A stretch of 64,000 nt of DNA. It comes from Lautropia dentalis. GTDB taxonomy: Bacteria; Pseudomonadota; Gammaproteobacteria; Burkholderiales; Burkholderiaceae_E. Below are positions 1-8,659 of this stretch, one piece after another. Below the pieces are notes generated by a model. It was not told where the DNA came from, did not search any database, and saw only the letters and a program-made list of their open reading frames with translations. Position numbers and translations under genes: made by a program. Position 1 is the stretch's first letter, and each line of letters opens with the position of its first letter. The stretch spans positions 403,008-467,007 of the forward strand of contig NZ_RRUE01000001.1 in assembly GCF_003892345.1 (NCBI RefSeq), given 5' to 3'.

Positions 1-17
1 ACCGTGCCGTCAGGTGT

Positions 18-2135
18 TCAGCGGCCGTAGAAGGTGATGCTCCAGTCCTTCAGCCGGCCGGTATGGCCCGTTACGCGGTCGACCACCGAGAGCGTCCAGG
101 TGCGGTTGCTGCCATTGGCTACCGGTTCTTCCAGGTGACGGCGCACGCCGTACTGGAAACCGTCGCCCGGTTCATTGCAGAGGGATGTGACGATGCCCTG
201 CGTACCATCCTTTTTCAGATAGGGTGACTGGCAGGCGTGCGGAACGGTCAGCGTACTCACCGTGCCCAGCGGGCTTTGGAGTGTCATCTGCAGGTCACCC
301 ATGCTGGGGTGCTGGCCCGATCCTGCATCATCCGTGAAATTCACCTTCACATCGATGTGTTCGATGTGGCGAATGGCGCAGGTGCTGTCCACCTCTGCCG
401 TCGAGCTGATGCCATCGGTCACGGCCTGGTTGTAGTCCAGGGCCTCGGTGACGGCCAGCAGCTGCAGTCGTGCCGTTCCGTCCAGGCCCTGGCCCTTGTC
501 ACGGTTGGTACCGAAGGTGGTGCCGGCTTCCGGAATGGGCTGGTTGACGCTCACCGAACGCACCACACATTTTTTCTGGGTGCTGCTGCCGCCCACGCTC
601 TGCCAGTCACGGGCCAGCTTCACGGCATCTTCGGCATTCGCCACGCCGAAGCCGTAGCTGTGGCTGTAGTGCAGCGTGTTCCAGGCATTGCTGGCGGCGC
701 GGATGGGACTGCTGTAATCCTTCCACTGGCCGTTTTCTTCATCCACCTTGCGGGCGGTACGGGCCAGAATCAGCGGCACGTCGCGCCAGGTCAGTTTCGA
801 ATTGGCCTGCAGCATCAACGCCACCACGCCCGACACCATCGGTGCGGCCGCCGAGGTGCCGTTGAAGGTATCGGTGTAGAGATTCAGGTCGGTACCTTTC
901 GTGCCTTCCTCTTCGTTGTCGGTTCCGACGGTGGTCGTGGCCACGCCGGGCAGGGTGGTGCCTTCACTGGCTTCGGCCGAGGGGGCGCACACCGTCAGGT
1001 TGGGGCCGCGTTCGCTGTAGAAGGCCCGTTCGCCGGCAGCATTGGTTGCACATACGGTAACCACCCCCCGTTCACCCACATAACCGTCCAGGAGGGAATA
1101 ATCTCCCTTGTCTGCACCGTTGCCGCCGGCAAACACGTAGATGCTGCCCAGACCGCCCCGTCCGGTGCTCAGCCCCCGTTCCAGCGCATCCCGGTGTGCA
1201 GAGGCATTTTCATAGCCAAAGAAGTGCCCCCAGTCCTGATTGCCCCAGCTGTTGCTGTAGATATGGTTCTTGTCCAGATCCCGCACAAGGGCGTCCAGCT
1301 TGTCGGCTTCCTGTTCGGTCACCAGGGCGTTCAGGCCCACCAGGCTGGCATGCGGGGCCACGCCTACCATGCCCACACCGTTGCCGTTGCGGGCGGCAAT
1401 GACGCCGGCCACCGAGGTGCCGTGTGCTTCTTCGCTCGTGCAGGGCACTGGATAATCGGCATGGCCGTCGGATGTGCCATTGGCCGTCTTGCGGTAGTTG
1501 TGGCTGCCGGGCACCACGTTGGCCCGCAGGTCCTCGTGCATCAGCAGCAGCGCGTCATCGATCACCGCCACGCGCACGCCGTGCCCATCGACGCCCTGAT
1601 TCCACACGCCCGTCACTCGCAGATCTTCTCCGCTCTTCATGCCAGCGTAGCCCGTCAGGCTCCCGGTGTTCTTCAGGTGCCACTGCAGGAATTCCTGCGG
1701 GTCGGCACCGGCGCTTTCGGCCCTGCGCTGGGAGCTGTCCACTTCGTACTGCAGCGGGCATTCCTTCGGGCTCACCTTCAGCGGGCCGGCCGGTGTTGCC
1801 GTGTTGTTGCCTGCTCCGTTGCCGCCCGCAGCAGAGGTGGTTCCGCCACTGCTGGCATTGCTGATATTCGTGCCAGTGCCGCTTCCCGCGTTGCCGGTGT
1901 TGGTGGTATTGCCGGTGCCGGCCGCATTGCCATGGTTACCCGGCCGTGTGATCTGCGAGTCAGCCTGTGTGGCACCTCTGGCCGGCTGAAGGGACGAGGC
2001 ACCCGGCTGGCTGCCGTTATCCGGGAACAGGTTGGCCGGGCTGGTACCACCACCGGCTCCGCCGCCGCAGGCAGCCAGCAGCGTCAGCAGCAGGGGGGCA
2101 GACAGGTACGACCTGGGCAGGTGCTTCAGTTTCAT
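18..2135 (-). CDS. Subtilisin/kexin-like S8 peptidase lipoprotein with P domain (paralog 1)
   Basis: Predicted secreted serine protease anchored as a lipoprotein. The chosen ATG gives a signal peptide ending in a LLAAC lipobox (a TTG 18 codons upstream is less likely). A Gly/Asn/Thr-rich linker of roughly 100 residues follows, then the S8 catalytic domain with a visible triad: Asp193 in VIDD, His238 in AHGTSVAG, Ser428 in GTSAAAP. The C-terminus (about the last 140 residues, ending ITFYGR) matches the proprotein-convertase P domain (DLQMTL, WTLSVVDR). No inhibitor-I9-like propeptide lies between the lipobox and the catalytic domain, which is unusual for the family. Two paralogs and a small propeptide-like protein lie just upstream on the same strand. 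The substrate is unknown. The family call is secure. Confidence 0.93.
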   Translation of the reverse strand: MKLKHLPRSYLSAPLLLTLLAACGGGAGGGTSPANLFPDNGSQPGASSLQPARGATQADSQITRPGNHGNAAGTGNTTNTGNAGSGTGTNISNASSGGTTSAAGGNGAGNNTATPAGPLKVSPKECPLQYEVDSSQRRAESAGADPQEFLQWHLKNTGSLTGYAGMKSGEDLRVTGVWNQGVDGHGVRVAVIDDALLLMHEDLRANVVPGSHNYRKTANGTSDGHADYPVPCTSEEAHGTSVAGVIAARNGNGVGMVGVAPHASLVGLNALVTEQEADKLDALVRDLDKNHIYSNSWGNQDWGHFFGYENASAHRDALERGLSTGRGGLGSIYVFAGGNGADKGDYSLLDGYVGERGVVTVCATNAAGERAFYSERGPNLTVCAPSAEASEGTTLPGVATTTVGTDNEEEGTKGTDLNLYTDTFNGTSAAAPMVSGVVALMLQANSKLTWRDVPLILARTARKVDEENGQWKDYSSPIRAASNAWNTLHYSHSYGFGVANAEDAVKLARDWQSVGGSSTQKKCVVRSVSVNQPIPEAGTTFGTNRDKGQGLDGTARLQLLAVTEALDYNQAVTDGISSTAEVDSTCAIRHIEHIDVKVNFTDDAGSGQHPSMGDLQMTLQSPLGTVSTLTVPHACQSPYLKKDGTQGIVTSLCNEPGDGFQYGVRRHLEEPVANGSNRTWTLSVVDRVTGHTGRLKDWSITFYGR

Positions 2136-2407
2136 GGCGAGGCTGGCATTCCGCAAAAGGTTCGGTGCAAAACGGGTTTGCACGCACAATGCGGCACTCT
2201 AGCAACGCCGTTGCTTCATGGCATCAGTTTGGGCCGAAGGGGTTGACGGGCGGTTGAGTTTTGCGGGCGGCAGGCGGGTGCCGGGTGCGTGAACCTTTTG
2301 GCAAAATCCGGTGTGCCCGTGAAATTTGCAGGGATGAAGCGTGACCGATGCATTTCTTCTGAGGAGACAGCGCGCGAGAAATGCCTTCCTGTGGGAGCAG
2401 GGGGGGA

Positions 2408-2491
2408 TCGATGTTCCCTTCTGCCGTGATGAGCAGGGGCAGGCTGTGGTCGATGTTTCCTTCTGCAGCGATGAACAGGGCCAGGACGCGT
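2408..2491. repeat. 42-bp imperfect direct repeat, two copies
   Basis: Two adjacent copies begin TCGATGTT(C/T)CCTTCTGC at 2408 and 2450 and share about 30 of their first 36 bases. They lie upstream of subtilase 1. A weaker third match may precede them near 2389. Function unknown. Confidence 0.65.
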
Positions 2492-2501
2492 GCCGCGCAA
2501 T

Positions 2502-2546
2502 GAAAAAGCCCGGATGCATACCGGAAAAACCGGTACCCATCCGGGC
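2502..2546 (-). terminator. Rho-independent terminator-like hairpin
   Basis: On the minus strand a 9-bp stem (GCCCGGATG at 2508-2516 paired with CATCCGGGC at 2538-2546) encloses a smaller CCGG...CCGG hairpin and is followed by TTTTT. It lies about 185 bases past the stop of the propeptide-like gene, so it would end that transcript before subtilase 1. Confidence 0.7.
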
Positions 2547-2731
2547 CTGTGCTGCGGTTGTGTCGCAGAAGCGCCTGATCAGCCTGACATCCGTGCGCCG
2601 GAGTCATGTATGGCCGGTGGCGGGGCCTGTTTGGCTGGGTCTTTTTTCGCCGCAGCCATTTTTGTACCCACCTCCGCATGGTGCCCCTGGGGGGCTCTCC
2701 GGGGGAGGCGTGGCAGTTTCAGCGCCTTCTA

Positions 2732-3265
2732 TTATTTCAGCGCCCGCCTGGTCCACCAGTTCGGGCTCACGTCCGCAAATACGCCTTTTGCGTTGGCCTG
2801 GTTGGCCATTTCGATGGTTTCCAGGCCCGCCGGGCTTTTGGCCACCCAGACGCGCGGGGTGATCATGCGGTCCGGCGTCAGGCCGGCGCTTTCCAGCTGG
2901 GCACGACCCTCGGCCTCGGAAACGTCGGCCTTCAGCGTCACGATCAGGCCGCCGGGCAGGCCATAGCTGCGGCCGGCCGAATCACGCAGTACCGGTGACA
3001 CGGTGGCGCTGCTGCTGCTCTTGAGCGTGCCCTTGGTGGCCTTCAGGCTTTTCAGCTGTTTGGCCTCGGCCGTGCTGGCCTTGCGTACCTGGGTGCGGCT
3101 GCCGAACTGCACCACGTGGGCGGTATCGATCTGGAAGCTGCGCACCGTGCTGCCGGGGCCGATCAGCTGGACGATGCCGGCATCGGCCGCCTGCACGGAC
3201 GACAGGCCCAGGAACAGGGCGGACAGGCCGATGGCCAGAGTCTGGATCAGGGTGTTCTTGCGCAT
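2732..3265 (-). CDS. Small secreted protein resembling a free-standing subtilase propeptide
   Basis: A 177-residue protein. The ATG at 3265 gives a clean Sec signal peptide ending about SSVQA-AD; the open frame extends 39 codons further upstream but without a plausible signal. The C-terminal half (LPGGLIVTLKADVSEAEG, then VWVAKSPAGLETIEMANQ, then FADVSPNWW) looks like the N-terminal prodomain found in many S8 proteases just before their catalytic domain. No catalytic triad is present. The gene starts 49 bases after the stop of subtilase 2 on the same strand, so the two are probably cotranscribed. The neighbouring proteases lack this segment, so a role as trans-acting folding chaperone or inhibitor is inferred. 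It could instead be a decayed protease N-terminus, though the intact signal peptide and stop argue against that. Confidence 0.72.
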   Translation of the reverse strand: MRKNTLIQTLAIGLSALFLGLSSVQAADAGIVQLIGPGSTVRSFQIDTAHVVQFGSRTQVRKASTAEAKQLKSLKATKGTLKSSSSATVSPVLRDSAGRSYGLPGGLIVTLKADVSEAEGRAQLESAGLTPDRMITPRVWVAKSPAGLETIEMANQANAKGVFADVSPNWWTRRALK

Positions 3266-3314
3266 GATGGGTGAGGTTTTCGGTGGGCAGAAAGGGTGTG
3301 ATTGTGGGGGATTG

Positions 3315-5087
3315 TCACCGGCCGTAGAAGGTGATGGACCAGTTGCCCAGCCGGCCGGTATTGCCTGCACGACGGTCGGCAACGCCCAGCGTCCAGGTGC
3401 TGCTGCCGGAGGTGGCCACCACGGGTTCCTCCATGTGGCGGCTCAGGCCGAAGGTGAAGTTCTTCAGGCCACTGCAGGCGTTGACGGGGGTTCGGGTGGA
3501 GTTGGTGACGTAATAGCACTGGTGCGGTACGGTCAGCGTGCTGGTCTGGCCACTGGGGCTGGTCAGCGTCATCTGCAGGTCACCCGGGTTGGGGTGGTCC
3601 CCGGTGCCGGCCGCATTGGTGGCCGTGACGGTTACATCGATGTGCTCGATGTGGTTCAGTGTGCAGGTGGACGGGCTGACGCTGGAGGTGATGCCGTCGG
3701 TCACCGGCTGGTTCAGGCTGGCGGGGTTCTGGAAGGGGTTGGCCAGCTGGCTGTCGGTCACCGGGTTGACCTCGGGGATGCCCGTATTGGCGGTCACGTT
3801 GTAGGGGCCGCACTGCTTCATCGTCTGACTGCCGCCCACGCTCTGCCAGGTGCGCGCCTGGGCCACGGCAGCGGCCGCGTCGGCCACGCCGAAGCCGTAT
3901 TCGTGGTTGAAGTGGTAGCCCTCGTAGCTGGTCCAGCCAGCGCTGCTGCTGTTTACCTGCCGGGCGGTTTTGGCCAGAATCAGCCGCACGTCACGCCAGC
4001 TCAGATTGGGGTTGGCCTGCAGCATCAGGGCCACCACGCCGGAGATCATCGGCGTGGCCGCCGAGGTGCCGCTGAATTCGTCACTGTAGGCGTTCTGCAG
4101 CCCGGTGGTGCTTACGCTGGGCAGGTTGCTGGCGGTTTTCTGGCCAGAGCCCGAGGACGGGGCACAGACCAGCAGGTTCGGGCCGGGTTCGCTGTAGACG
4201 GCGCGCTTGCCCGAAGCGTCGGTGGCGCAGACGGGCAGGGCGCCCAGCACGCTTGCGTTGCCATCCAGCACCGAGTAGTCGCCGTACTCGCCGCCGTTGC
4301 CGGCCGCAAAGGTGAAGATGCTGCCCAGTTTGTTGCGGCCGTTGTCGAGGCCGTTGCGAATGGTTTTGGCATGCGTGGCGCCATCGGTCGGTGCATTGAA
4401 GAGACCGTCGTCGCTGGCGCCCCAGCTGTTGTTGTAGATGTGGTTCTTGTCCTGGTCGCGCACCATGGCGTCCAGCGCGTCGGCACTGTTGCCGCTCTGC
4501 AGGGCGTTGTAGCCCACCAGGCTGGTCCGCGGGGCCACACCACGCACGCCGATGCCGTTGCTGTCGCGGGCACCGATCACGCCGGCCACATTCGTGCCGT
4601 GGCTCTGCCCGGCGTCGCAGGGCATGGGCCAGGGGCTGCCGCGCTTCCAGCTGCCGTCGCTGATGTAGTTGTAGCTGGCACCCTCCACCACGTTGGGTGC
4701 GAGGTCGTCGTGGGTCACTTCCAGACCGTCGTCCACCACCGCCACGCGGATGCCTTCACCCCGGGCGCCCAGCGAGTTCCAGACCTGGGTCACGTCCAGA
4801 TCCTCGGCGGCCCGCATGCCGCTGTAGCCGGTGAGGCTGCCGGTGTTCTGCAGGTACCACTGGGAGGGAAAGAGCGGGTCATTGCCGCTGCCCTGGGATG
4901 CAGCCGCCTGGGCATAGTATTTGAGCGAGCAGCTGCTGCCATTGAGCAGGGTGCCCTGGCGGGGCGTATTGCTGCTGGAACCACCGTCATCACCGTTGCC
5001 ACCACTGCCGCTGCAGGCGGCCAGCAGGGCGGTCAGCAGAAGGGGAACGGTTCTGCGGGTCAGCAACGGAAGGGAGGAAGCGTTCAT
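3315..5087 (-). CDS. Subtilisin/kexin-like S8 peptidase lipoprotein with P domain (paralog 2)
   Basis: A 590-residue secreted protease paralogous to its two neighbours. The ATG at 5087 is preceded by GGAG at good spacing and gives a signal peptide with an LLAAC lipobox; an ATG ten codons upstream has no such site. The triad is visible: Asp119 (VVDDG), His163 (SHGTNVAG), Ser342 (SGTSAATP). The sequence HIEHIDVTV opens the C-terminal P domain, which ends WTLGVADR...SITFYGR. After the lipobox there is only a short Ser/Gly linker before the catalytic domain, so there is no classical propeptide. The propeptide-like gene follows directly downstream. Export to the cell surface is inferred from the lipobox; the substrate is unknown. 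Confidence 0.93.
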   Translation of the reverse strand: MNASSLPLLTRRTVPLLLTALLAACSGSGGNGDDGGSSSNTPRQGTLLNGSSCSLKYYAQAAASQGSGNDPLFPSQWYLQNTGSLTGYSGMRAAEDLDVTQVWNSLGARGEGIRVAVVDDGLEVTHDDLAPNVVEGASYNYISDGSWKRGSPWPMPCDAGQSHGTNVAGVIGARDSNGIGVRGVAPRTSLVGYNALQSGNSADALDAMVRDQDKNHIYNNSWGASDDGLFNAPTDGATHAKTIRNGLDNGRNKLGSIFTFAAGNGGEYGDYSVLDGNASVLGALPVCATDASGKRAVYSEPGPNLLVCAPSSGSGQKTASNLPSVSTTGLQNAYSDEFSGTSAATPMISGVVALMLQANPNLSWRDVRLILAKTARQVNSSSAGWTSYEGYHFNHEYGFGVADAAAAVAQARTWQSVGGSQTMKQCGPYNVTANTGIPEVNPVTDSQLANPFQNPASLNQPVTDGITSSVSPSTCTLNHIEHIDVTVTATNAAGTGDHPNPGDLQMTLTSPSGQTSTLTVPHQCYYVTNSTRTPVNACSGLKNFTFGLSRHMEEPVVATSGSSTWTLGVADRRAGNTGRLGNWSITFYGR

Positions 5088-5454
5088 GGAGGCTCCAGAA
5101 AACGGCGAACATGCCATTGTCGCGGATTGGGGCTGCGTCCGTGTGACGCCATGTGATCACTGTGTGGACGCGTGGCCAGAAATCACCGGTTTTGTACGCT
5201 CTTCACAACAACTGCCCGGCAATGGTTGATCTGCTGGCAGGGGCATGCCGGGCGATTCCCGCCCGCACTGGGCGACGGGCGTGCCGGTACGCGTTCTGCG
5301 CGTGTCCGGTGCGTCGTGTCAACGCGGGGAGGCCGGAGATGGATGACAGCACGAAGCGGTGGAGATCTCCCGGCGGCCGGAGGTTCCCCGGGAGGCTGAC
5401 CTGGGGGTGCCCAGCATGGGCGCACACCTGCGGCGGCCAGTCCCGCCACAAGCA

Positions 5455-7287
5455 TCAACGGCCGTACAGCGTCAGCTCCCAGTAGCGCAGCTGGGCCGGT
5501 CTGGCCGTGGGCTGTGTGTTGCGGTCCACCACCGACAGCGTCCACTGGTCGTTCTTCTGCATCCGGGCCGGCTGGTCCAGGAAGCGGGTGACGCCGAAGG
5601 TGAAGCTGCCCAGCCCGGTGCAGGGTGTGGGTTTGGGGTAGGCGCCGCCCTCGGGGGATTCGAAGCACAGGTGCGGCAGGGCCAGTGTGGCCACCTGGCC
5701 GCTGGGGGCCGTCAGTGTCATCTGCAGGCTGCCGGCGTCGAAGGCTTCTTCGTCCTTCGTGGCGTCAAGCACGCTCATCTTCACGTAAGTGTGTTCGATG
5801 TGGCGGATGTCGCAGTCCGCCGGCACGGGGATGGCGTGCTGGATGCCACCTTCGGGCGCCTGGTTCATGCCCAGGCCGGTGGCCGGAATGGCTGCCTGTG
5901 CAATGGGCTGGTTCAGCTCGACGCGATAGGGGCCACATTTCTTCTGCTGGTCGCTGCCGCCCACACTGTTCCAGCGGCGCGCCATGGTCACGGCCGCCTC
6001 GGCGTCCACCACGCCAAAGCCATACTCGTGGTTGTAGTTCAGGACGCGCCAGTGGGTCCAGCCCTTGTGGTCGGGGTCTACCTTGCGGGCACTGCGGGCC
6101 AGCACCAGGCGTACGTCACGCCAGGTCAGGCGGGGTTTGCCTGCAGCATCAGGGCCACCACGCCCGACACCATCGGGGCGGCAGCGGAGGTGCCGCTGAA
6201 ATCGGTGCTGTAGGTGTTCTGCAGCCCGGTGCTGGGGGCGCCCAGCTGCGCCGGGGTCTGCTGGCCCTGCTGCGGGAAGTCGCCACTGGGGGCGCACACC
6301 AGCAGGTTCGAGCCCGGTTCGCTGTACGAGGCGCGCTTGCCCAGCGAGTTGGTGGCGCAGACGCCCACCGTGCCCATGGTGGAGACGCCCGATTCGTAGT
6401 TGGAGAAATCGCCGAACGTGCCTCCATTGCCCGCGGCAAACACATAGATGGCGCCCCGGCCGTTGCGCCCCTCGCGCAGCCCCTGGGCCAGCAGGGCCTG
6501 CCAGGCGCTGATGCTGGGGTTGGCGTGCTGGAAGTGACCCCAGTTGCTCTGGCCCCAGCTGTTGTTGTAGATGTGGTTGTGCTTCAGGTCGCGCGTCAGC
6601 GCATCCAGCACGTCGGCGGCTGCGCCGGTGGCCAGCGGGTTGTAGCCTACCAGCGAAGCACGCGGTGCCACGCCCGACAGGCCCGTGCCGTTGAAGTCGC
6701 GGGCCGCGATCAGCCCGCCCACGGCCGTTCCGTGGGTCTGGCCGGCACGGCAGGGCAGGGGCAGGTCATTGCCGCGGTTGTACGGACCATAGTTGTGGCT
6801 GGCGCCCGGCACCACGTTTTCCACCAGGTCTTCGTGAATCACGTCCAGCCCGTCGTCCACCACGGCCACGCGTACGCCTTCACCCCGGCCCCGGCGCCAG
6901 ATGCCGTTCAGGTGCAGGTCCTCACCGGCCTTCGTGCCGGGCAGCGAGCCGTCGTTGTACAGGTGCCACTGGGTGGCCAGCAGCGGGTCCTTGCCCAGAA
7001 TCAGCGGCGAAGGGGTGGGGGCCTTGTAGAGCAGCGCGCATTCGGCCGGGCTGATCGTGTCGCCCGGCTGCACCTTGCTGCCCAGTACCCGGGTGGTGGG
7101 GCTGCCCCAGGTTCTGTGCCAGCCGGTCGTGCCTGTGGCCGTGACGGTGGGCCTTGAGGGCGTTGTGCACGGCCGTCGGTGACGGGTTCGGTTCTTTGCC
7201 CGTGCCACCCTCACCGCAGGCGGCCAGCAGGGAAAGAATCAGGGCAGGGAGGGCGCAACGTCGCAGGGGCGGACGAAGAGAGGTCAT
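5455..7287 (-). pseudogene. Frameshifted S8 peptidase lipoprotein with P domain (paralog 3)
   Basis: The third member of the array, now in three reading frames. An ATG at 7287 starts a good lipoprotein signal (LSLLAACGEG). The frame is lost in the linker between about 7080 and 7200. A second frame carries the catalytic domain with Asp (VVDDGLD), His (THGTAVGG) and Ser (SGTSAAAP), then stops right after LMLQANPA. A third frame resumes with LTWRDVRLVLARSARK and carries the rest of the protein and the P domain. Comparison with paralog 2 shows one base missing in a G run at 6132-6135 (a C run on the coding strand). Two frameshifts suggest a pseudogene, but sequencing error or homopolymer slippage cannot be excluded. 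Confidence 0.85.
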
Positions 7288-7384
7288 GATGATGGCAGGG
7301 ATGAAGGGAAAGACGGGCCTGACAGGGCAGCCAGCCTCGCCTGGGCACAGAGGCTCGTGAGCACGCGACCGGGGTCTGCGTGGT

Positions 7385-7405
7385 GATGAACGAGTCCATG
7401 GCACG
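7385..7405 (-). repeat. Interspersed repeat copy H (degenerate)
   Basis: On the minus strand this reads CGTGCCATGGACTCGTTCATC, a degenerate match to the repeat found next to many genes here (best copies at 14935-14978 and 57040-57083). It lies about 100 bases upstream of subtilase 3. Confidence 0.5.
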
Positions 7406-7691
7406 TACGGGCGGCCGTGTCGGGGAGCGCATCATAAATGGTTCATCCCCGTTCCGTTCGGTTCCTGACCGGTGGACATGTCCCGGCGGTCTGCCTGTGT
7501 TGCGTCCGTGCAAAGCCGTCATGGCAGGCCGCAGCAGGGAGACCGGTCAGGGCGGTCCGTGCTGATGGGGCTGTCGTTGCATGCAAATAGGGGTTCTGCT
7601 GAAACCGGCACAGGACTGGTGGCCCCGCTCACGCTCCAGGCGCGGGGGGCAGACCCGCCCCAACGTCTTCGCCTGCACCCAGCCGGTCCCT

Positions 7692-7735
7692 GGTCAACAC
7701 CCGGTCAACACCCGGTCAGCATCCGGCCAGCACCT
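7692..7735. repeat. 11-bp tandem repeat, four units
   Basis: Units GGTCAACACCC, GGTCAACACCC, GGTCAGCATCC and GGCCAGCACCT follow without gaps, starting at 7692 (phase can be shifted by one base). Eleven bases is about one helical turn, so all units face the same side of the DNA. The repeat lies about 380 bases upstream of the HU gene. Confidence 0.7.
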
Positions 7736-8115
7736 GACCAGTGTGCGGGAGCCCAGGGACATCGGTTCTTTCATGGAGTTGAAGCCCTGCTGACCCGGTC
7801 TGGCCATGGTTCGCATCACGGGCCGACGGCTTTCCCCTGCGGGCAAAAGGGGCGCTTTTCTGCTGAAAAATGTGGCAGAACGATACATGCCACGGATATG
7901 GCCGGGGGCGGGGCAGATTGGCCTCCGGCTTTGGCGCGTTCGGTCCCTGAATCAAGGTAGAATCCGCGCATATTGCCGCTTCTGGGCGGCAGCCCGGCGT
8001 TTTTCTGCGCCAACGGGCAGGGGTGCCGTGGCCGTTGGTGGCCTGCATGGCGCCAGCCTGTTTGCCCGCCGGGTTTGGCAAATGACAAGGCACAGCCAAC
8101 CAGTCAGAGGTATGA

Positions 8116-8397
8116 ATGAACAAAAGTGATCTGATCGAGAAGATCTCCAGCGACGCCGACATCAGCAAGGCATCCGCCGAACGGGTGCTGACCTCGGTCA
8201 TGAATACCATCATGGACGCCGTCGCCGGCGGTGATCGTGTGACGCTCGTGGGCTTCGGCACCTTCCACGCCAGCAAGCGCGCCGGCCGTACCGGCCTGAA
8301 CCCGCGTACCGGCGAAAAGATCGAGATCGCTGCCGCCAACGTGCCCAAGTTCACCCCGGGCGCCGCCTTCAAGGAAGCTGCCAACAAGGCGAAGTAA
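8116..8397 (+). CDS. HU family DNA-binding protein
   Basis: A 93-residue nucleoid protein, the normal length for HU. It starts MNKSDLIEKIS and contains the conserved DNA-binding arm around GFGTFHASKRAGR and NPRTGEKIEIAA, ending with a lysine-rich tail. HU dimers bend and compact DNA non-specifically and assist recombination and transcription. The ATG is preceded by AGAGG at 8106-8110. The gene stands alone, with a strong terminator directly downstream. The family is certain; which HU subunit it represents cannot be told from sequence alone. Confidence 0.96.
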   Translation: MNKSDLIEKISSDADISKASAERVLTSVMNTIMDAVAGGDRVTLVGFGTFHASKRAGRTGLNPRTGEKIEIAAANVPKFTPGAAFKEAANKAK

Positions 8398-8440
8398 ACG
8401 CATCGGCCGCGCGCCCGCCCGGAAACGGCCGTTTCCGCCG

Positions 8441-8490
8441 GCAGGCGCACCACGTGGGCGCCTGCCGCAGGGTTGGGCGCCTGTTTTTTT
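8441..8490 (+). terminator. Rho-independent terminator of the HU gene
   Basis: GCAGGCGC (8441-8448) can pair with GCGCCTGC (8458-8465) or with GCGCCTG at 8477-8483, the latter followed directly by seven T. A perfect palindrome GGAAACGGCCGTTTCC lies just before it (8421-8436). Confidence 0.75.
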
Positions 8491-8654
8491 AGGGACCCTC
8501 TGCAAAAGTCTGCGAGCGCTTTGGGCCCAGGATCGGGATGAGCCAGAAGGCGCCATTTGGCGGCAATAGCAGGGCTATTGGCGGCAAATGGCAACGCACT
8601 GGATCGCCCGAGCATGGAGACCAAAGTGCCGCAGGACTTTTGCAGAGGGTCCTT
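8491..8654. mobile_element. MITE-like palindromic element, about 164 bp
   Basis: Bounded by near-perfect 20-base inverted repeats: AGGGACCCTCTGCAAAAGTC at 8491-8510 and its complement GACTTTTGCAGAGGGTCCTT at 8635-8654. The similarity continues inward (TGCG...CTTTGG on both arms), and the centre is also palindromic (GCCATTTGGCGGCAATAGC against GCTATTGGCGGCAAATGGC). There is no coding capacity. It sits exactly between the convergent HU and kinase genes. A related half-site appears at 60015-60036. A non-autonomous transposon remnant is the best reading; a bidirectional transcription terminator is the alternative. Confidence 0.65.
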
Positions 8655-8659
8655 GGTGC

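Larger units (their letters stand above)
2136..2731. other. Intergenic region between the propeptide-like gene and subtilase 1
   Basis: About 600 bases with no convincing gene. It holds a 42-bp direct repeat (2408-2491) and a minus-strand terminator-like hairpin (2502-2546). The promoter of subtilase 1 should lie in the part below 2400, but no clear sigma-70 boxes were recognised. Confidence 0.6.
7288..8115. other. Intergenic region upstream of subtilase 3 and HU gene
   Basis: About 830 bases between divergently transcribed genes. It holds one copy of the GTGTCATGGAC-type repeat (7385-7405) and a four-unit 11-bp tandem repeat (7692-7735). Open frames here have no recognisable product. The HU promoter should lie in the last 200 bases; no clear boxes were identified. 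Confidence 0.55.

Noticed and set aside
237-2246. Long plus-strand open frame opposite subtilase 1 (669 codons)
   Set aside because: High-GC antisense shadow with no signal, domain or codon pattern; the opposite strand has a clear protease.
2341-2862. Plus-strand open frame with a duplicated GQ-rich segment
   Set aside because: The apparent protein repeat is just the 42-bp DNA repeat; it also runs antisense into the propeptide-like gene.
3003-5156. 717-codon plus-strand frame opposite subtilase 2
   Set aside because: Gly/Ala/His-rich antisense translation with no recognisable domain; shadow of the protease gene.
5455-7287. Programmed frameshifting as explanation for subtilase 3
   Set aside because: Two separate lesions in different frame contexts, and no slippery heptamer with a stimulatory structure was apparent; paralogs are unshifted.
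7472-7960. Plus-strand open frame of 162 codons upstream of HU
   Set aside because: Runs through the 11-bp tandem repeat, no ribosome site and no family resemblance.
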